Source: Nitratireductor thuwali (GTDB taxonomy: Bacteria; Pseudomonadota; Alphaproteobacteria; Rhizobiales; Rhizobiaceae). Taken from it: a stretch of 64,000 bases of DNA. Location: contig NZ_CP030941.1 in NCBI RefSeq assembly GCF_036621415.1, forward strand, positions 2,726,001 to 2,790,000. The letters run 5' to 3'. Positions 1-7,860 of this stretch are shown piece by piece; the first letter of the stretch is position 1; each line of letters begins with the position of its first letter. The notes below the pieces were generated by a model. The model had not been told where the DNA came from. It did no database searches and saw only the letters and a program-made list of their open reading frames with translations. Both the position numbers and the translations under genes were made by a program.

Positions 1-2
1 AC

Positions 3-326
3 AGCGATCACATTCAGGCGATGGCCGGCGGCACCACAAGTCCGCTGCATCCCTCGCGTGCCAGCGATTTCTTCGCCAAGCCGTTGGCCGCGAAAATTGC
101 TCAAAGCGGACTACAGGCCGATCCGCTCTTCGATAGTCAGGATGCCGAGATCACGGATCTCAGGATCGCACTCGACGGTGAACGGCCAATGTTCCGCGGA
201 CTGATCACCGTAAACGCCGATTTCCGCAATTTCGGGCATCCGCGCCGCGCCGTGGTGCGCCTGCGCGTTTTCGAAGGCATGCCACGAATTATCCGGATTG
301 AGCACGAAGAATGGGTTTTCCAGTAG
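3..326 (+). CDS. C-terminal part of an unrecognised protein, cut by the left edge
   Basis: The reading frame is open from the first in-frame codon of the window to a TAG stop, so the gene probably begins outside. An internal ATG lies at 21 but has no ribosome-binding site before it. About 107 residues are visible, mostly polar, with no membrane segment and no motif I recognise. A beta-rich ending with many charged residues (RIIRIEHEEWVFQ) could be the edge of a globular domain. The gene converges on the VWA gene and a strong hairpin separates them. Function unknown. Confidence 0.5.
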   Translation, partial: SDHIQAMAGGTTSPLHPSRASDFFAKPLAAKIAQSGLQADPLFDSQDAEITDLRIALDGERPMFRGLITVNADFRNFGHPRRAVVRLRVFEGMPRIIRIEHEEWVFQ

Positions 327-352
327 CGCGTTAAAAGGCCGTCGCCGACGGG

Positions 353-378
353 CCCGCCGGCCTCCTGAAGCCGGCGGG
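353..378. terminator. Perfect 9-bp stem hairpin between convergent genes
   Basis: CCCGCCGGC (353-361) pairs perfectly with GCCGGCGGG (370-378) around an 8-base loop. It sits between the stops of two convergent genes (326 and 389), the usual place for a bidirectional terminator. A T-rich run follows on the minus-strand transcript, but only about 20 bases further on. Confidence 0.6.
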
Positions 379-388
379 ATAGCTGCCT

Positions 389-2668
389 TTATTCGACGGC
401 GATCGTCGCCCGGCTGAGCACCTTGCGCTCGGTGATATCGAGGAGGCGGAATTCGTAAAAGCCCGCTTCCTCGGGCAGGGTAAAGGTCAGCGCATCGCCA
501 TCTGCCTTCCGCGCCTCAATCCAGGTGAAATCCGCCTGATCGGCACCGGCCAGCGCGATCCGCTGGTCGTTGTCCTGGTTTTCAGCCTCCCAGACAACTT
601 CCACCGTCGCGCCCGGCGCGCCAGTCTCCGGCACTTCGAGTGCACCGCCTTCGTTCAGCGTGGCGGTTGCCGCAACGACCTCCACGGGGTGACGGGCCAA
701 CGTGCGGCGCCCTTCTTCCAGCACATAGCGGACTTCGTACAGCCCGGTCGCCTCCGGCGCAGCCAGGTCGGCCTGCTCACGCTCACCTACCCGGGCATAA
801 TCGCCATAATCGCCTTCTTCGGCCCCCATTGGCACGATGGTTACGAAGTCGCGCGGGTGCGGCGCGGTACCGGACCACCCGACGCGAATGGCTGTTCCCG
901 CGCGTACCGTGTCCGGCCCCGACAGTTCGATATCGGCTTCCACGATCTCGATCTGTTCGGAGGCCAAAGTCTTCCGGCCCTCGTTGAGGACATAGCGCAC
1001 CTCATAGAGCCCGCTTTCGGCCGGCGCCCGCAACTTCCCTTCGGCCTTGTCGGAAACTCTTGCGTAGTCGATATGATCGCCCGGTTCCGCGCCCATGGGC
1101 ACGATGGCTACGAAGTCGCGCGGATGAATGCCCCTCGACCACTGCACTGTGAATGTGGAGCCGACCACAGCGCTATCCGGAGCCCTCACCGAAGCTTCCG
1201 CCTCGACGATCTCGATAGGAGCGGAAGCCAGCGTCTTGCGCCCCTCATTGAGAACGTAGCGCACCTCATATAGCCCGGCATCCGCAGGTGCTTGCAAGCT
1301 GCCTTGATCACTGTCCTTCACCCTCGTGTAGTCCGCATAGCTGCCCTCGTCGGCGCCCGCTGGTACGATGGTGACGAAGTCTCGGGGATGGATCGCGTTC
1401 GACCAACTGACCGAGAAGGTTTCGCCGGCGGTCGCTCTCTCGGGAGCTTCCACGGAAGCCTCCGCCTCGACAATCTCGATAGGAGCGGAGGCCAGGGTCT
1501 TGCGCCCCTCGTTGAGGACGTACCGCACCTCGTACAAGCCGGCATCCGCCGGTGCCTGCAGGGTTCCTTCCCGATCGTCCTTCACCCTCGTATAGTCCTC
1601 ATAGGCGCCTTCCTCGGCATCCATCGGCACGATGGTGATGAAGTCCCGAGGATGTATGACGTCTGACCAACTGACGGGGAATGTTGCTCCGGCGGTCGTG
1701 CTTTCGGGAGCTTCTACTGCGACGTTGGCTTCAACGACCTCGATTTCGACCGATCCGGCCGTTGCGCGGCCGTCCTCGACCACGTAGCGCACCTCGTAAC
1801 GGCCCGGTTCCGCCGGCGCCTGCAGCCTACCGCTGCTCTTGTCCTTCACCCGCGCATAGTCGCCGTGTTCGCCTTCCTCGGCGCCAACCGGCACGATGGT
1901 AACAAAATCCCCCGGCTGCTGGCCGGACGCGCTCCAGGATACCGAGAATGAAGAGCCCATGATCGTGGTGTCGGGCGCCTCCAGCGTAACGATCGGTGCG
2001 GATTGGGGCTGCGGCTCCGGTGTTGGTTTAGGTTCGGGTGCCTCGGCTACGACCGTGCCAACTTCGCTCAAGGCCTTGCCCAGTTCGCCGGCATTGCCGG
2101 CACTGAGGAAGAGGCCACCCGTTTCCTCTGCGATGCATGCCAGCGCATCGCGCTCTTCCCGCTCGGAAAGACCAAAGCCGACCACGTGAGCGGTAAAGGA
2201 GACGCCGGCGCGCTCAAGCTCGCTGGCCAGGGCACAGGGGTCGCGCTGGCAGCTTTCGATGCCGTCCGAGATGAGAACGACCGTCGCCGGATTGTCGCGG
2301 TAGGATAGTTGTTCAGCCGCCATTTCCACCGCATCCGTCAATGGCGTTTTGCCGCGTGGCGATATCTCCCCGACTTTTGTCAGAAACCTGTCGCGGTCCA
2401 GCTTCTGCGGCGCGAGCACCGTCTCAATATCCGAGCAGTCGCCTTCGCGACGGTGGCCGTAGGCGATGAGGCCGACATTGGTGTTGTCCGTCCAGTCGCC
2501 CAGAAGGTTGCCCATGACATCGCGGGCGATCTCTATTTTGGCGGTCCCGTCAATCCTGCCCCACATGGAATTCGATCCATCGAAGACCACCATGACGTCC
2601 TCAGCGGCCATCGCAGGTCCGGCGGACAAGATTATTGCGCTGGCTATGAGATATCCGGCTTTTCGCAT
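389..2668 (-). CDS. Secreted von Willebrand factor A protein with five tandem repeat modules
   Basis: A 759-residue exported protein. Residues 1-21 form a signal peptide ending in AMA. A VWA domain follows, with the metal-ion-dependent adhesion site DGSNS at 30-34, and covers about residues 24-200. A proline-rich linker leads to five copies of an 88-residue beta-rich module, each with the core RDFVTIVPMGAEEGxYxDYARV and then LYEVRYVLNEGRKTLA. A sixth, divergent module closes the protein. VWA domains usually bind proteins or metals; the modules look like Ig-like or adhesive spacers. The membrane-protein gene 86 bp upstream on the same strand may be co-transcribed. Periplasmic or surface location is inferred from the signal peptide. 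The exact role is not known. Confidence 0.8.
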   Translation of the reverse strand: MRKAGYLIASAIILSAGPAMAAEDVMVVFDGSNSMWGRIDGTAKIEIARDVMGNLLGDWTDNTNVGLIAYGHRREGDCSDIETVLAPQKLDRDRFLTKVGEISPRGKTPLTDAVEMAAEQLSYRDNPATVVLISDGIESCQRDPCALASELERAGVSFTAHVVGFGLSEREERDALACIAEETGGLFLSAGNAGELGKALSEVGTVVAEAPEPKPTPEPQPQSAPIVTLEAPDTTIMGSSFSVSWSASGQQPGDFVTIVPVGAEEGEHGDYARVKDKSSGRLQAPAEPGRYEVRYVVEDGRATAGSVEIEVVEANVAVEAPESTTAGATFPVSWSDVIHPRDFITIVPMDAEEGAYEDYTRVKDDREGTLQAPADAGLYEVRYVLNEGRKTLASAPIEIVEAEASVEAPERATAGETFSVSWSNAIHPRDFVTIVPAGADEGSYADYTRVKDSDQGSLQAPADAGLYEVRYVLNEGRKTLASAPIEIVEAEASVRAPDSAVVGSTFTVQWSRGIHPRDFVAIVPMGAEPGDHIDYARVSDKAEGKLRAPAESGLYEVRYVLNEGRKTLASEQIEIVEADIELSGPDTVRAGTAIRVGWSGTAPHPRDFVTIVPMGAEEGDYGDYARVGEREQADLAAPEATGLYEVRYVLEEGRRTLARHPVEVVAATATLNEGGALEVPETGAPGATVEVVWEAENQDNDQRIALAGADQADFTWIEARKADGDALTFTLPEEAGFYEFRLLDITERKVLSRATIAVE
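667..1993 (-). repeat. Tandem repeats of about 264 bp inside the VWA gene
   Basis: Five in-frame units with a period of 264 bp (88 codons). For example TCTTGCGCCCCTC recurs at 1234 and 1498 in the plus-strand reading. The middle units are the most alike at DNA level, which fits recent unit duplication. Such arrays can gain or lose modules by recombination and are also prone to mis-assembly. Confidence 0.8.
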
Positions 2669-2754
2669 TACTTCTCCCTCTCGGCGTTCCGGACCGACAA
2701 TAGTGCAGGGCTGGAGCGTCTTCCCCGTTCAAACGAAGGGGAAAGCTGGAGCGG

Positions 2755-3759
2755 CTAGACGGCGGTGCCGGTGGCGGTGATTGGCCCTTCGCCTTCAGGC
2801 TGGCTCGAGGCGCCTGCGACGGCGGACGCCGCCTTATCCTTCAACTGGCGGAACTTTGATGAAAGGCTTTCCAGCTTGGCATCCCAGGCCGGATCGGGTG
2901 ACTGCCCTTCGATCGTTTTGAAGTAGACCTGCATCATGCAGGTGATGGCAAACGGCTCGAGCAAGGCTGCCTTCACGCTCCAGGCGAACAAAAGCGCGAA
3001 GACCATTCCGCCCGCCGACCAGGCTCCAGGGATCAGATAGACTGCAAGGGCTGCCGGCGCCAGCATGAGTAGAAAGACCAGGAAGGACAGACCGTAGACG
3101 AAGAATGCCAGCCAGGCCGCGTTCTTCAGCATGGGCTTGTAGTTCTGGCCATAAAGAACGAGTCCCGTACGTGCCGATTCCCATGCATTGGTCGAGCGGG
3201 TGCGTATCGCGTAGGCAAGGATGACCTCGTCGACGAAGCCGACGGCGATGCGCAGGAACGCGTGGACGATGCTGACGAGCTGCCGCGCTCCCGGGATCGG
3301 AAGTATCGTCACGACGCCGCGCACGAGGCCCGTTACGGCTCGCAGCACGCCCTTGACGAGCTGGTCGATCGCAAACAGCACGCTCGTCTGGGCAAACCGT
3401 TCGGTAACTTCCTGACGCGCATGACTGATCTGAGAGCGACCCTGCGGCATCGGTTTGCCGTCCAACAGCTCTACCAGCACAGCAATATGGCCGGCCTTGA
3501 CGATGTAAAGCGTGTATTCCCGAAGGAGATACATCACGGCGCCTGTAATGCCGAAACCGATGATGCCGCCCCAAAAGGTCGCGCCGGCACGGAAGCCCTC
3601 GTCCCCAAAGCCGCCAATGCCCCAGCCGACCCCCGCGCCAAGCCCGGTCATCAGCACATAGGCTATCGCGACGCCGAAATAGACGGCCATGCGCAGCAAG
3701 ATGAATGGCGCCGTGCGTGCCATGAGCCCAAGAGCCCCATGGATGGAGAAATCCCACAT
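2755..3759 (-). CDS. Integral membrane protein of unknown function beside the VWA gene
   Basis: A 334-residue protein with several hydrophobic, glycine-rich segments: around residues 15-60 (two to three helices, including a GAGVGWGIGGFG stretch), 75-95, and two or three more between about 200 and 275. The C-terminal tail is charged and probably cytoplasmic. I chose the ATG at 3759 because a GAGGAGG sits eight bases before it; an ATG at 3765 is too close to that site. The frame stays open well beyond, but there it overlaps the response-regulator gene on the other strand. Being upstream of the VWA gene on the same strand suggests one operon, perhaps for export or anchoring. I do not recognise the family with certainty. 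Confidence 0.7.
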   Translation of the reverse strand: MWDFSIHGALGLMARTAPFILLRMAVYFGVAIAYVLMTGLGAGVGWGIGGFGDEGFRAGATFWGGIIGFGITGAVMYLLREYTLYIVKAGHIAVLVELLDGKPMPQGRSQISHARQEVTERFAQTSVLFAIDQLVKGVLRAVTGLVRGVVTILPIPGARQLVSIVHAFLRIAVGFVDEVILAYAIRTRSTNAWESARTGLVLYGQNYKPMLKNAAWLAFFVYGLSFLVFLLMLAPAALAVYLIPGAWSAGGMVFALLFAWSVKAALLEPFAITCMMQVYFKTIEGQSPDPAWDAKLESLSSKFRQLKDKAASAVAGASSQPEGEGPITATGTAV

Positions 3760-3909
3760 GAACATAACCTCCTCAGCCTTTGACCAGGTTCTCAATCCTA
3801 TACCCGCCTCTCCATTCCGTCCCCCTCCAAACGCAGGGGAGATCGGGCCCTTTGCGGTCGGCGGTCTCCTCTGCCACAATACAGCCTGGCTGGAGCGGGG
3901 AATACGGGA

Positions 3910-4983
3910 ATGAAGGCACGAACAGCCGAGCGTGAAAGAGCGCTGATCCTGTGCGTCGAAGACGAGCCGGATCTGCGCGCCGACATTATCGACGAGCTGC
4001 GCGCTTCCGGTCACGATGCTATCGGCGCGGACGACGGCAGAAGCGCGCTGAAGACGCTGGGGAAGGTTCGGCCGGACCTGATCCTGTGCGACATCACCAT
4101 GCCCGGAATGAACGGTTATGATCTGCTCAAAACGGTACGGGCGCACCGTGCCGACCTCGATGATGTGCCGTTCGTATTCCTCACCGCGCTCGACGAACGT
4201 GAGGCGGTGATATCGGGAAAGCGCGCGGGCGCAGACGATTATCTCGTAAAACCAATAGACTTCGACCTCATGCTCGCGAGCATAGAAGCGCGCATCGCGC
4301 AGACACGACGCATATGCGCGCTGCATCGGCAGGATGAGGAGTCCGTCAGGAAGGCCTTTTCAGTTCTCGCCGGCCGTTCGGATGCGCCGGCCATCGGAAT
4401 GACAACCCAGGTGCTCGATATACTCGGTTTCGGCGTCGTTCTGGTCGACCGGCGGGGTGATGTCGTCTTCGCCAACGCCTTCGCGCGGACGCTGGGCGAG
4501 GGAACGGACGGCCTTTCCTTTGACAGGCGTGTTAGCGTGACTACGCCGGATTTGACGCGTCAGCTCCACGCGCATGTCGCGGAGGTCGTCGAGGCGAGCG
4601 AGCAGGGCAGAGACATCATGCGCGGGCTGGCCGTGCCCCGCCTCGACGGCGCCGGCGAAATCATGCTCGTGATCTGCGCATTGTGCCGTCGCGAAGGCGG
4701 GGACGGGCGCGCGCCGATAGCCGCCATTTTCATTTCGGATTCCAAGCGGCGGCCGGAGCCGCCTGAGCACCTGCTTGAATCGCTGTTCGGGCTGACGCCT
4801 GCGGAAGCGCATGTGGCGCACGGCTTGGTCAGCGGGCAGCGAAGTGCCGACGTGGCGCGCGATCTGAAGATCAGCCAGACAACAGTGGCATTTCACCTGC
4901 GCAACCTGTTCGAGAAGACAGGAACCCACCGTCAGGTAGATCTGGTCGCGCTTATCATGAATGCGCTCGCGGCAGTGAGGTAG
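3910..4983 (+). CDS. Response regulator: REC receiver domain, middle PAS-like region, LuxR-type HTH
   Basis: A 357-residue two-component regulator. The N-terminal receiver has the acidic pair E17/D18, phospho-acceptor D61 (LILCDITMPGMNG), T92 and K114 (VKP), so phosphorylation should work. The middle (about 155-280) resembles a PAS-type sensor (VLDILGFGVVLVDRRGDVVFANAFA). The last 65 residues are a LuxR/FixJ-type helix-turn-helix (LTPAEAHVAHGLVSG, then ISQTTVAFHLRNLFEKT). It is transcribed divergently from the membrane-protein/VWA pair across about 150 bp, so it may control them. No histidine kinase gene is in the window. Putting a PAS-like segment between REC and HTH makes it longer than the usual 210-residue NarL type. 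Confidence 0.85.
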   Translation: MKARTAERERALILCVEDEPDLRADIIDELRASGHDAIGADDGRSALKTLGKVRPDLILCDITMPGMNGYDLLKTVRAHRADLDDVPFVFLTALDEREAVISGKRAGADDYLVKPIDFDLMLASIEARIAQTRRICALHRQDEESVRKAFSVLAGRSDAPAIGMTTQVLDILGFGVVLVDRRGDVVFANAFARTLGEGTDGLSFDRRVSVTTPDLTRQLHAHVAEVVEASEQGRDIMRGLAVPRLDGAGEIMLVICALCRREGGDGRAPIAAIFISDSKRRPEPPEHLLESLFGLTPAEAHVAHGLVSGQRSADVARDLKISQTTVAFHLRNLFEKTGTHRQVDLVALIMNALAAVR

Positions 4984-5019
4984 CTTGGTCTGGTAGCCGC
5001 TGCGTATGAAGCGGTCGGC

Positions 5020-5385
5020 ACGGTGGCGGAAACCGACAAAGAGCCTGCCGAAGCGGGAATTGCCTTTGGGCATCGTACTGGACGTTTGCGCGAGACTGCA
5101 GGAATTTGCGCAGGGCAATGGCGCGATTATCTGACCACGGCGGAGCTGGCGCGGGCGATGCTGGGGATCAGCCCCAGCGCCTGGTGCGAAGCCTGCAAAA
5201 CTGTCGAAGAGCAGCACGCGGCAATCACACTCGCGGCGATTTACCAGCGGGCGGACCAGATCAACAACGCTGGCGGCTACCTGCACAGCTGACCGACAGG
5301 GCGAGGGAAGGAAAATTCTCGACTTGGCCGATGGTCATGGCGCTGCTCCGGGCAAAGCTCGAATATGTCAGGTCCAGACATACTG
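5020..5385 (+). pseudogene. repC: Relic of the 3' part of a RepC plasmid replication initiator
   Basis: Three reading frames each carry a piece of the RepC C-terminal region in the right order. Near 5045-5125 one frame reads RELPLGIVLDVCARLQEFA. Near 5125-5280 a second reads RDYLTTAELARAMLGISPSA and later ITLAAIYQRADQINNAGGYL. Near 5285-5370 a third reads LTDRAREGKFSTWPMVMALL. These match the known order in RepC of repABC plasmids (LPLGMVL, MLGISPSAW, AGGYLR-LT-RA, G-F-S, MALLRA). At least two frameshifts and the missing N-terminal DNA-binding half make it non-functional. It shows that a repABC replicon once recombined here. Confidence 0.75.
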
Positions 5386-5642
5386 GATCCGATAGTGCTT
5401 TCCGTTTCTCCGGCGACCAACACATCTAGGCGCCACCAGGTGGAGCCCGTCTTGTGGGAGGATTGATAGCGCAACTGGATCCCCTGAGGACCGTATCGGA
5501 GGAAAGATCCAGACACTGAGGACACTGTAGCCCATCAATCGATTTGCCATCAAGCCAGCACGTGGCATCTTGATGGCATCACAGCGCATTGCTATATTTG
5601 CTCAAAATTTGCCAAAGTTTGCTCCAAGAAGGAGATGCGGCC

Positions 5643-5891
5643 ATGGCCGAACCTCAGCTTTCCGTTCGCAGCGCCAAGGCCCGCGACTTAGCCCACCGGC
5701 TCTCTCGTCGCGAAAATAGATCCATTGCCGATATCGTCGAGCGGGCCCTTGAAGCCTATGAAGTGCGCGAAGCTGGCCGCGAGCCGGCTTCGACCTTCTA
5801 TACCCGCATTGCCAAGGCCTTCGGCACCGATATCGACCTCGAGGCAGTGATCCGGGATGATCGACAGGTCCATACGGGGCCTGAGCTTTGA
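5643..5891 (+). CDS. vapB: VapB-type antitoxin (ribbon-helix-helix-like / PSK operon family)
   Basis: An 82-residue antitoxin. The start at 5643 is set by AAGAAGGAG about nine bases upstream; an in-frame start at 5589 would add 18 unlikely residues. The N-terminal half (VRSAKARDLAHRLSRR, then SIADIVERALEAY) looks like the DNA-binding part of Rv0623-type VapB proteins. The polar C-terminal tail would wrap around the toxin. The gene overlaps the toxin start by four bases (TTGA), the usual coupled arrangement. Antitoxin and complex normally bind and repress their own promoter. Confidence 0.85.
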   Translation: MAEPQLSVRSAKARDLAHRLSRRENRSIADIVERALEAYEVREAGREPASTFYTRIAKAFGTDIDLEAVIRDDRQVHTGPEL

Positions 5892-6301
5892 TTTTTCTCG
5901 ACACCAATGTGATTTCAGAGACGCTGAGAAAGTCGCCCGAGGCTGCCGTCATCGCTTGGCTGGTTCGCCACGATGCTGAACTGGCGTTGCCGACTGTGAC
6001 GATCGCCGAGATCGCCTTCGGCATTCAGAAGATAAGGCCCGATCAGCGCGCTGATCGGCTGGAACAGGGATTGCAAGATTGGCGGCGTCGTTTTGCTGAT
6101 CGGATATTTGGTCTGACCGAGGAAGCCGCACTTGCCTACGGGGAAATCATGGGCAGTGCCGCTCGTCAGGGACGCGGAATGTCAGCGCCCGACGGCATGA
6201 TTGCAGCGATCGCCCGCGTAAATGGTGGCCGCCTGGCAACGCGCAATCTGGCTGACTTTGAGACGACAGGGCTCGATCTCGCATCTCCATGGGACTTTTG
6301 A
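5888..6301 (+). CDS. vapC: VapC-type toxin, PIN-domain ribonuclease
   Basis: A 137-residue PIN-domain protein starting at TTG (5888), overlapping the antitoxin stop. The acidic residues expected of a PIN nuclease are present: D5 in FLDTN, E in TIAEIAFG, D in SAPDGMIAA and D in RNLADFE, so it looks active. VapC toxins cut RNA, often initiator tRNA or rRNA loops, and are held inactive by VapB. The pair is intact although it lies between a repC relic and an integrase relic. This fits a plasmid addiction module that outlived its plasmid. Confidence 0.9.
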   Translation: MIFLDTNVISETLRKSPEAAVIAWLVRHDAELALPTVTIAEIAFGIQKIRPDQRADRLEQGLQDWRRRFADRIFGLTEEAALAYGEIMGSAARQGRGMSAPDGMIAAIARVNGGRLATRNLADFETTGLDLASPWDF

Positions 6302-6350
6302 CGCTCTTCCAGTGCCGTAATCGCTTTGGTGAGGAGAGGGCTTTTTATCC

Positions 6351-6835
6351 CTATTGCCCGCACACCTTGGTGAGATTGACCCCAAACCGGTCACGGCGGC
6401 GCTGGTATTTTCGGGTCATTTCCGCGGACGAACGCCCAAGCTGTTTCTGCACATAGCCCTTGTCGACCTCGACCGATGAGGCGAGCCTGCACGCAGCGAA
6501 TGGCCGGCAAACAGCCTTTCCCGATCGCCTTCCGAAAAATCGCCGCTCACGCCAGCCGTCAGGGCGGGCCGCTTGACCAGGCGTGCGACCTCCTGGCGAT
6601 TGGGCAGCTGGGCGCCGAGCTTTTTGCCTTGCCCGGCCACCCTGCGGGACAGCGGCCCGTGCACGATGCGGCCGAGTAGAGGTCGAGTCTCGAGTGCCAT
6701 GACCGGGCAGGCGGCGTCGGAGGAGCCGCGGCCGATCTCGACCTCGCGCCAGGTCTCGCCGCGCAGGTGACGAGCATCCCCTTGTCGACAATCTCCACCC
6801 AACCGTCCGCCCTCGAACTGGGGTAGCGAGAAAGT
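6351..6835 (-). pseudogene. Frameshifted tyrosine recombinase (integrase) relic, C-terminal part
   Basis: Pieces of one integrase are spread over three minus-strand frames in order. They are WVEIVDKGMLVT near 6830-6785, LRGETWREVEIGRGSS through GHSLRAG down to about 6490, and VDKGYVQKQLGRSSAEMTRK followed by RRDRFGVNLTKVCGQ to the stop at 6351. GHSLRAG is the conserved H-x-x-R box, and QKQLGRSSAEMTRKYQ carries the catalytic tyrosine. The N-terminal core-binding domain is missing. With several frameshifts it cannot make an active enzyme. It probably belonged to the same mobile or plasmid segment as the repC relic. Confidence 0.75.
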
Positions 6836-6964
6836 GTTCTGTCTCTGTCGGTGGAATGAAGGCGGAGCGAAGCTCGCGCCACTGGATTGGGCTCTAATGG
6901 TCGCTGAATAAGATCCGTGGTAGGTCCTTCCAATCACGCCGGCAGCGATAGGCATGTCCATATG

Positions 6965-7336
6965 TCAGTCGGACGCGCTTTCGATCCTGCGGCTGTCATG
7001 ATGGCGGAGGGAATCCGCCGGCGCTTCGGCTCGGTCGCTCAAACCATAATCGCGGATCACATGTGCCACCCGCAGCCGGTAGTCGGCGAAGACGCCGTCT
7101 CGCCCATGCTCCTGGGCGGAGCGGTGCTCGGCGGTATTGCGCCAGCGAAGCACGGCGTCCTCATCCGTAAAGAAGGACAGCGAGAGAAACTTCCGCGGAT
7201 CCGACAGGCTTTGGAATCGCTCAACGGAAATGAACCCCTCGGTCTGCTCGAGCATGGCACGCAGCCGCGCTGCAATGTCGAAGTACTGGCCGCTCCTGCC
7301 GTCCTTGGGTGCTACTTCGAAGATAACCGCGATCAT
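6965..7336 (-). CDS. Antibiotic biosynthesis monooxygenase (ABM) domain protein
   Basis: A 123-residue dimeric alpha-beta barrel protein. The start [13 protein letters not shown], the [14 protein letters not shown] segment and the W in [11 protein letters not shown] are typical of ABM-type proteins. These are small cofactor-free monooxygenases or heme- and quinol-related enzymes. Its ATG overlaps the stop of the upstream NIPSNAP gene by four bases (ATGA), so the two are translationally coupled. The last 25 residues are polar and probably disordered. Substrate unknown. Confidence 0.75.
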   Translation of the reverse strand: MIAVIFEVAPKDGRSGQYFDIAARLRAMLEQTEGFISVERFQSLSDPRKFLSLSFFTDEDAVLRWRNTAEHRSAQEHGRDGVFADYRLRVAHVIRDYGLSDRAEAPADSLRHHDSRRIESASD

Positions 7337-7656
7337 TTCGAGCCTCCGTGGGGCGCGGAGGCCAGCTTCACGAATGTTCTGTCCTCGCGCAGCAGGAACT
7401 TCTTGGCCTGTGCAAATTCGTAGTTTTCCCGCCCCAGCGGGTCGGCCGCAAGTCGGGTGCGATAGGCCTCGTATTCCGCCAGGCTCGCAACGTTGTAGAT
7501 GCCGTAGGCCAGCGTGCTCGACCCCTCATGCGGGGCGAAGTACCCGATCAGGTCGGCGCCGCAGCGGGGGATTGCCTGCCCCCAGTTCCGGGCATACTGG
7601 ATGAAGGCATCTTTCTTCGTCGGGTCGATCTGGTAACGGATCACGCAGGTCAGCAT
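7333..7656 (-). CDS. NIPSNAP family protein
   Basis: A 107-residue protein (109 if the ATG at 7662 is used). AGAGGAG lies about seven bases before the ATG at 7656, and the resulting start [12 protein letters not shown] is typical of bacterial NIPSNAP proteins. So are [20 protein letters not shown] and the closing EDRTFVKL. The fold is a dimeric ferredoxin-like barrel, related to ABM. It is the first gene of a two-gene operon with the ABM protein. Cellular role unclear; such pairs are often induced by stress or aromatic compounds. Confidence 0.8.
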   Translation of the reverse strand: MLTCVIRYQIDPTKKDAFIQYARNWGQAIPRCGADLIGYFAPHEGSSTLAYGIYNVASLAEYEAYRTRLAADPLGRENYEFAQAKKFLLREDRTFVKLASAPHGGSK

Positions 7657-7711
7657 GGGCATACTCCTCTGGCTCTGATGCAGGGGATATTCGATTGAGT
7701 GAAGCAAATGC

Positions 7712-7727
7712 TTCGATAGCTATCGAA
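7712..7727. promoter_or_regulatory. Perfect 16-bp palindrome upstream of the NIPSNAP-ABM operon
   Basis: TTCGATAGCTATCGAA is an exact palindrome lying about 55 bases upstream of the NIPSNAP start. In this position it is a good candidate operator, for example for a LysR-, MarR- or TetR-type repressor. No regulator gene lies next to it. Confidence 0.55.
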
Positions 7728-7860
7728 CCATGAACGAAGGCACGACATGCTGGCCTCCGACGATCGAAAGGCGCTGAAGCCCGTGGGCTGGCACAGGAAC
7801 CAGGAGTGTTCCGCCTGGAAGAGGCGGATGGCACCGTCCGGAAGAAAGCTCGGACGTTGG

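Noticed and set aside
689..1666. Long plus-strand frames opposite the VWA repeats
   Set aside because: They repeat in step with the 264-bp units and have no start signals; they are shadows of the repeated minus-strand gene.
3766..4326. N-terminal extension of the membrane protein at 2755-3759
   Set aside because: The open frame continues but overlaps the response-regulator gene on the other strand, and a strong ribosome-binding site fixes the start at 3759.
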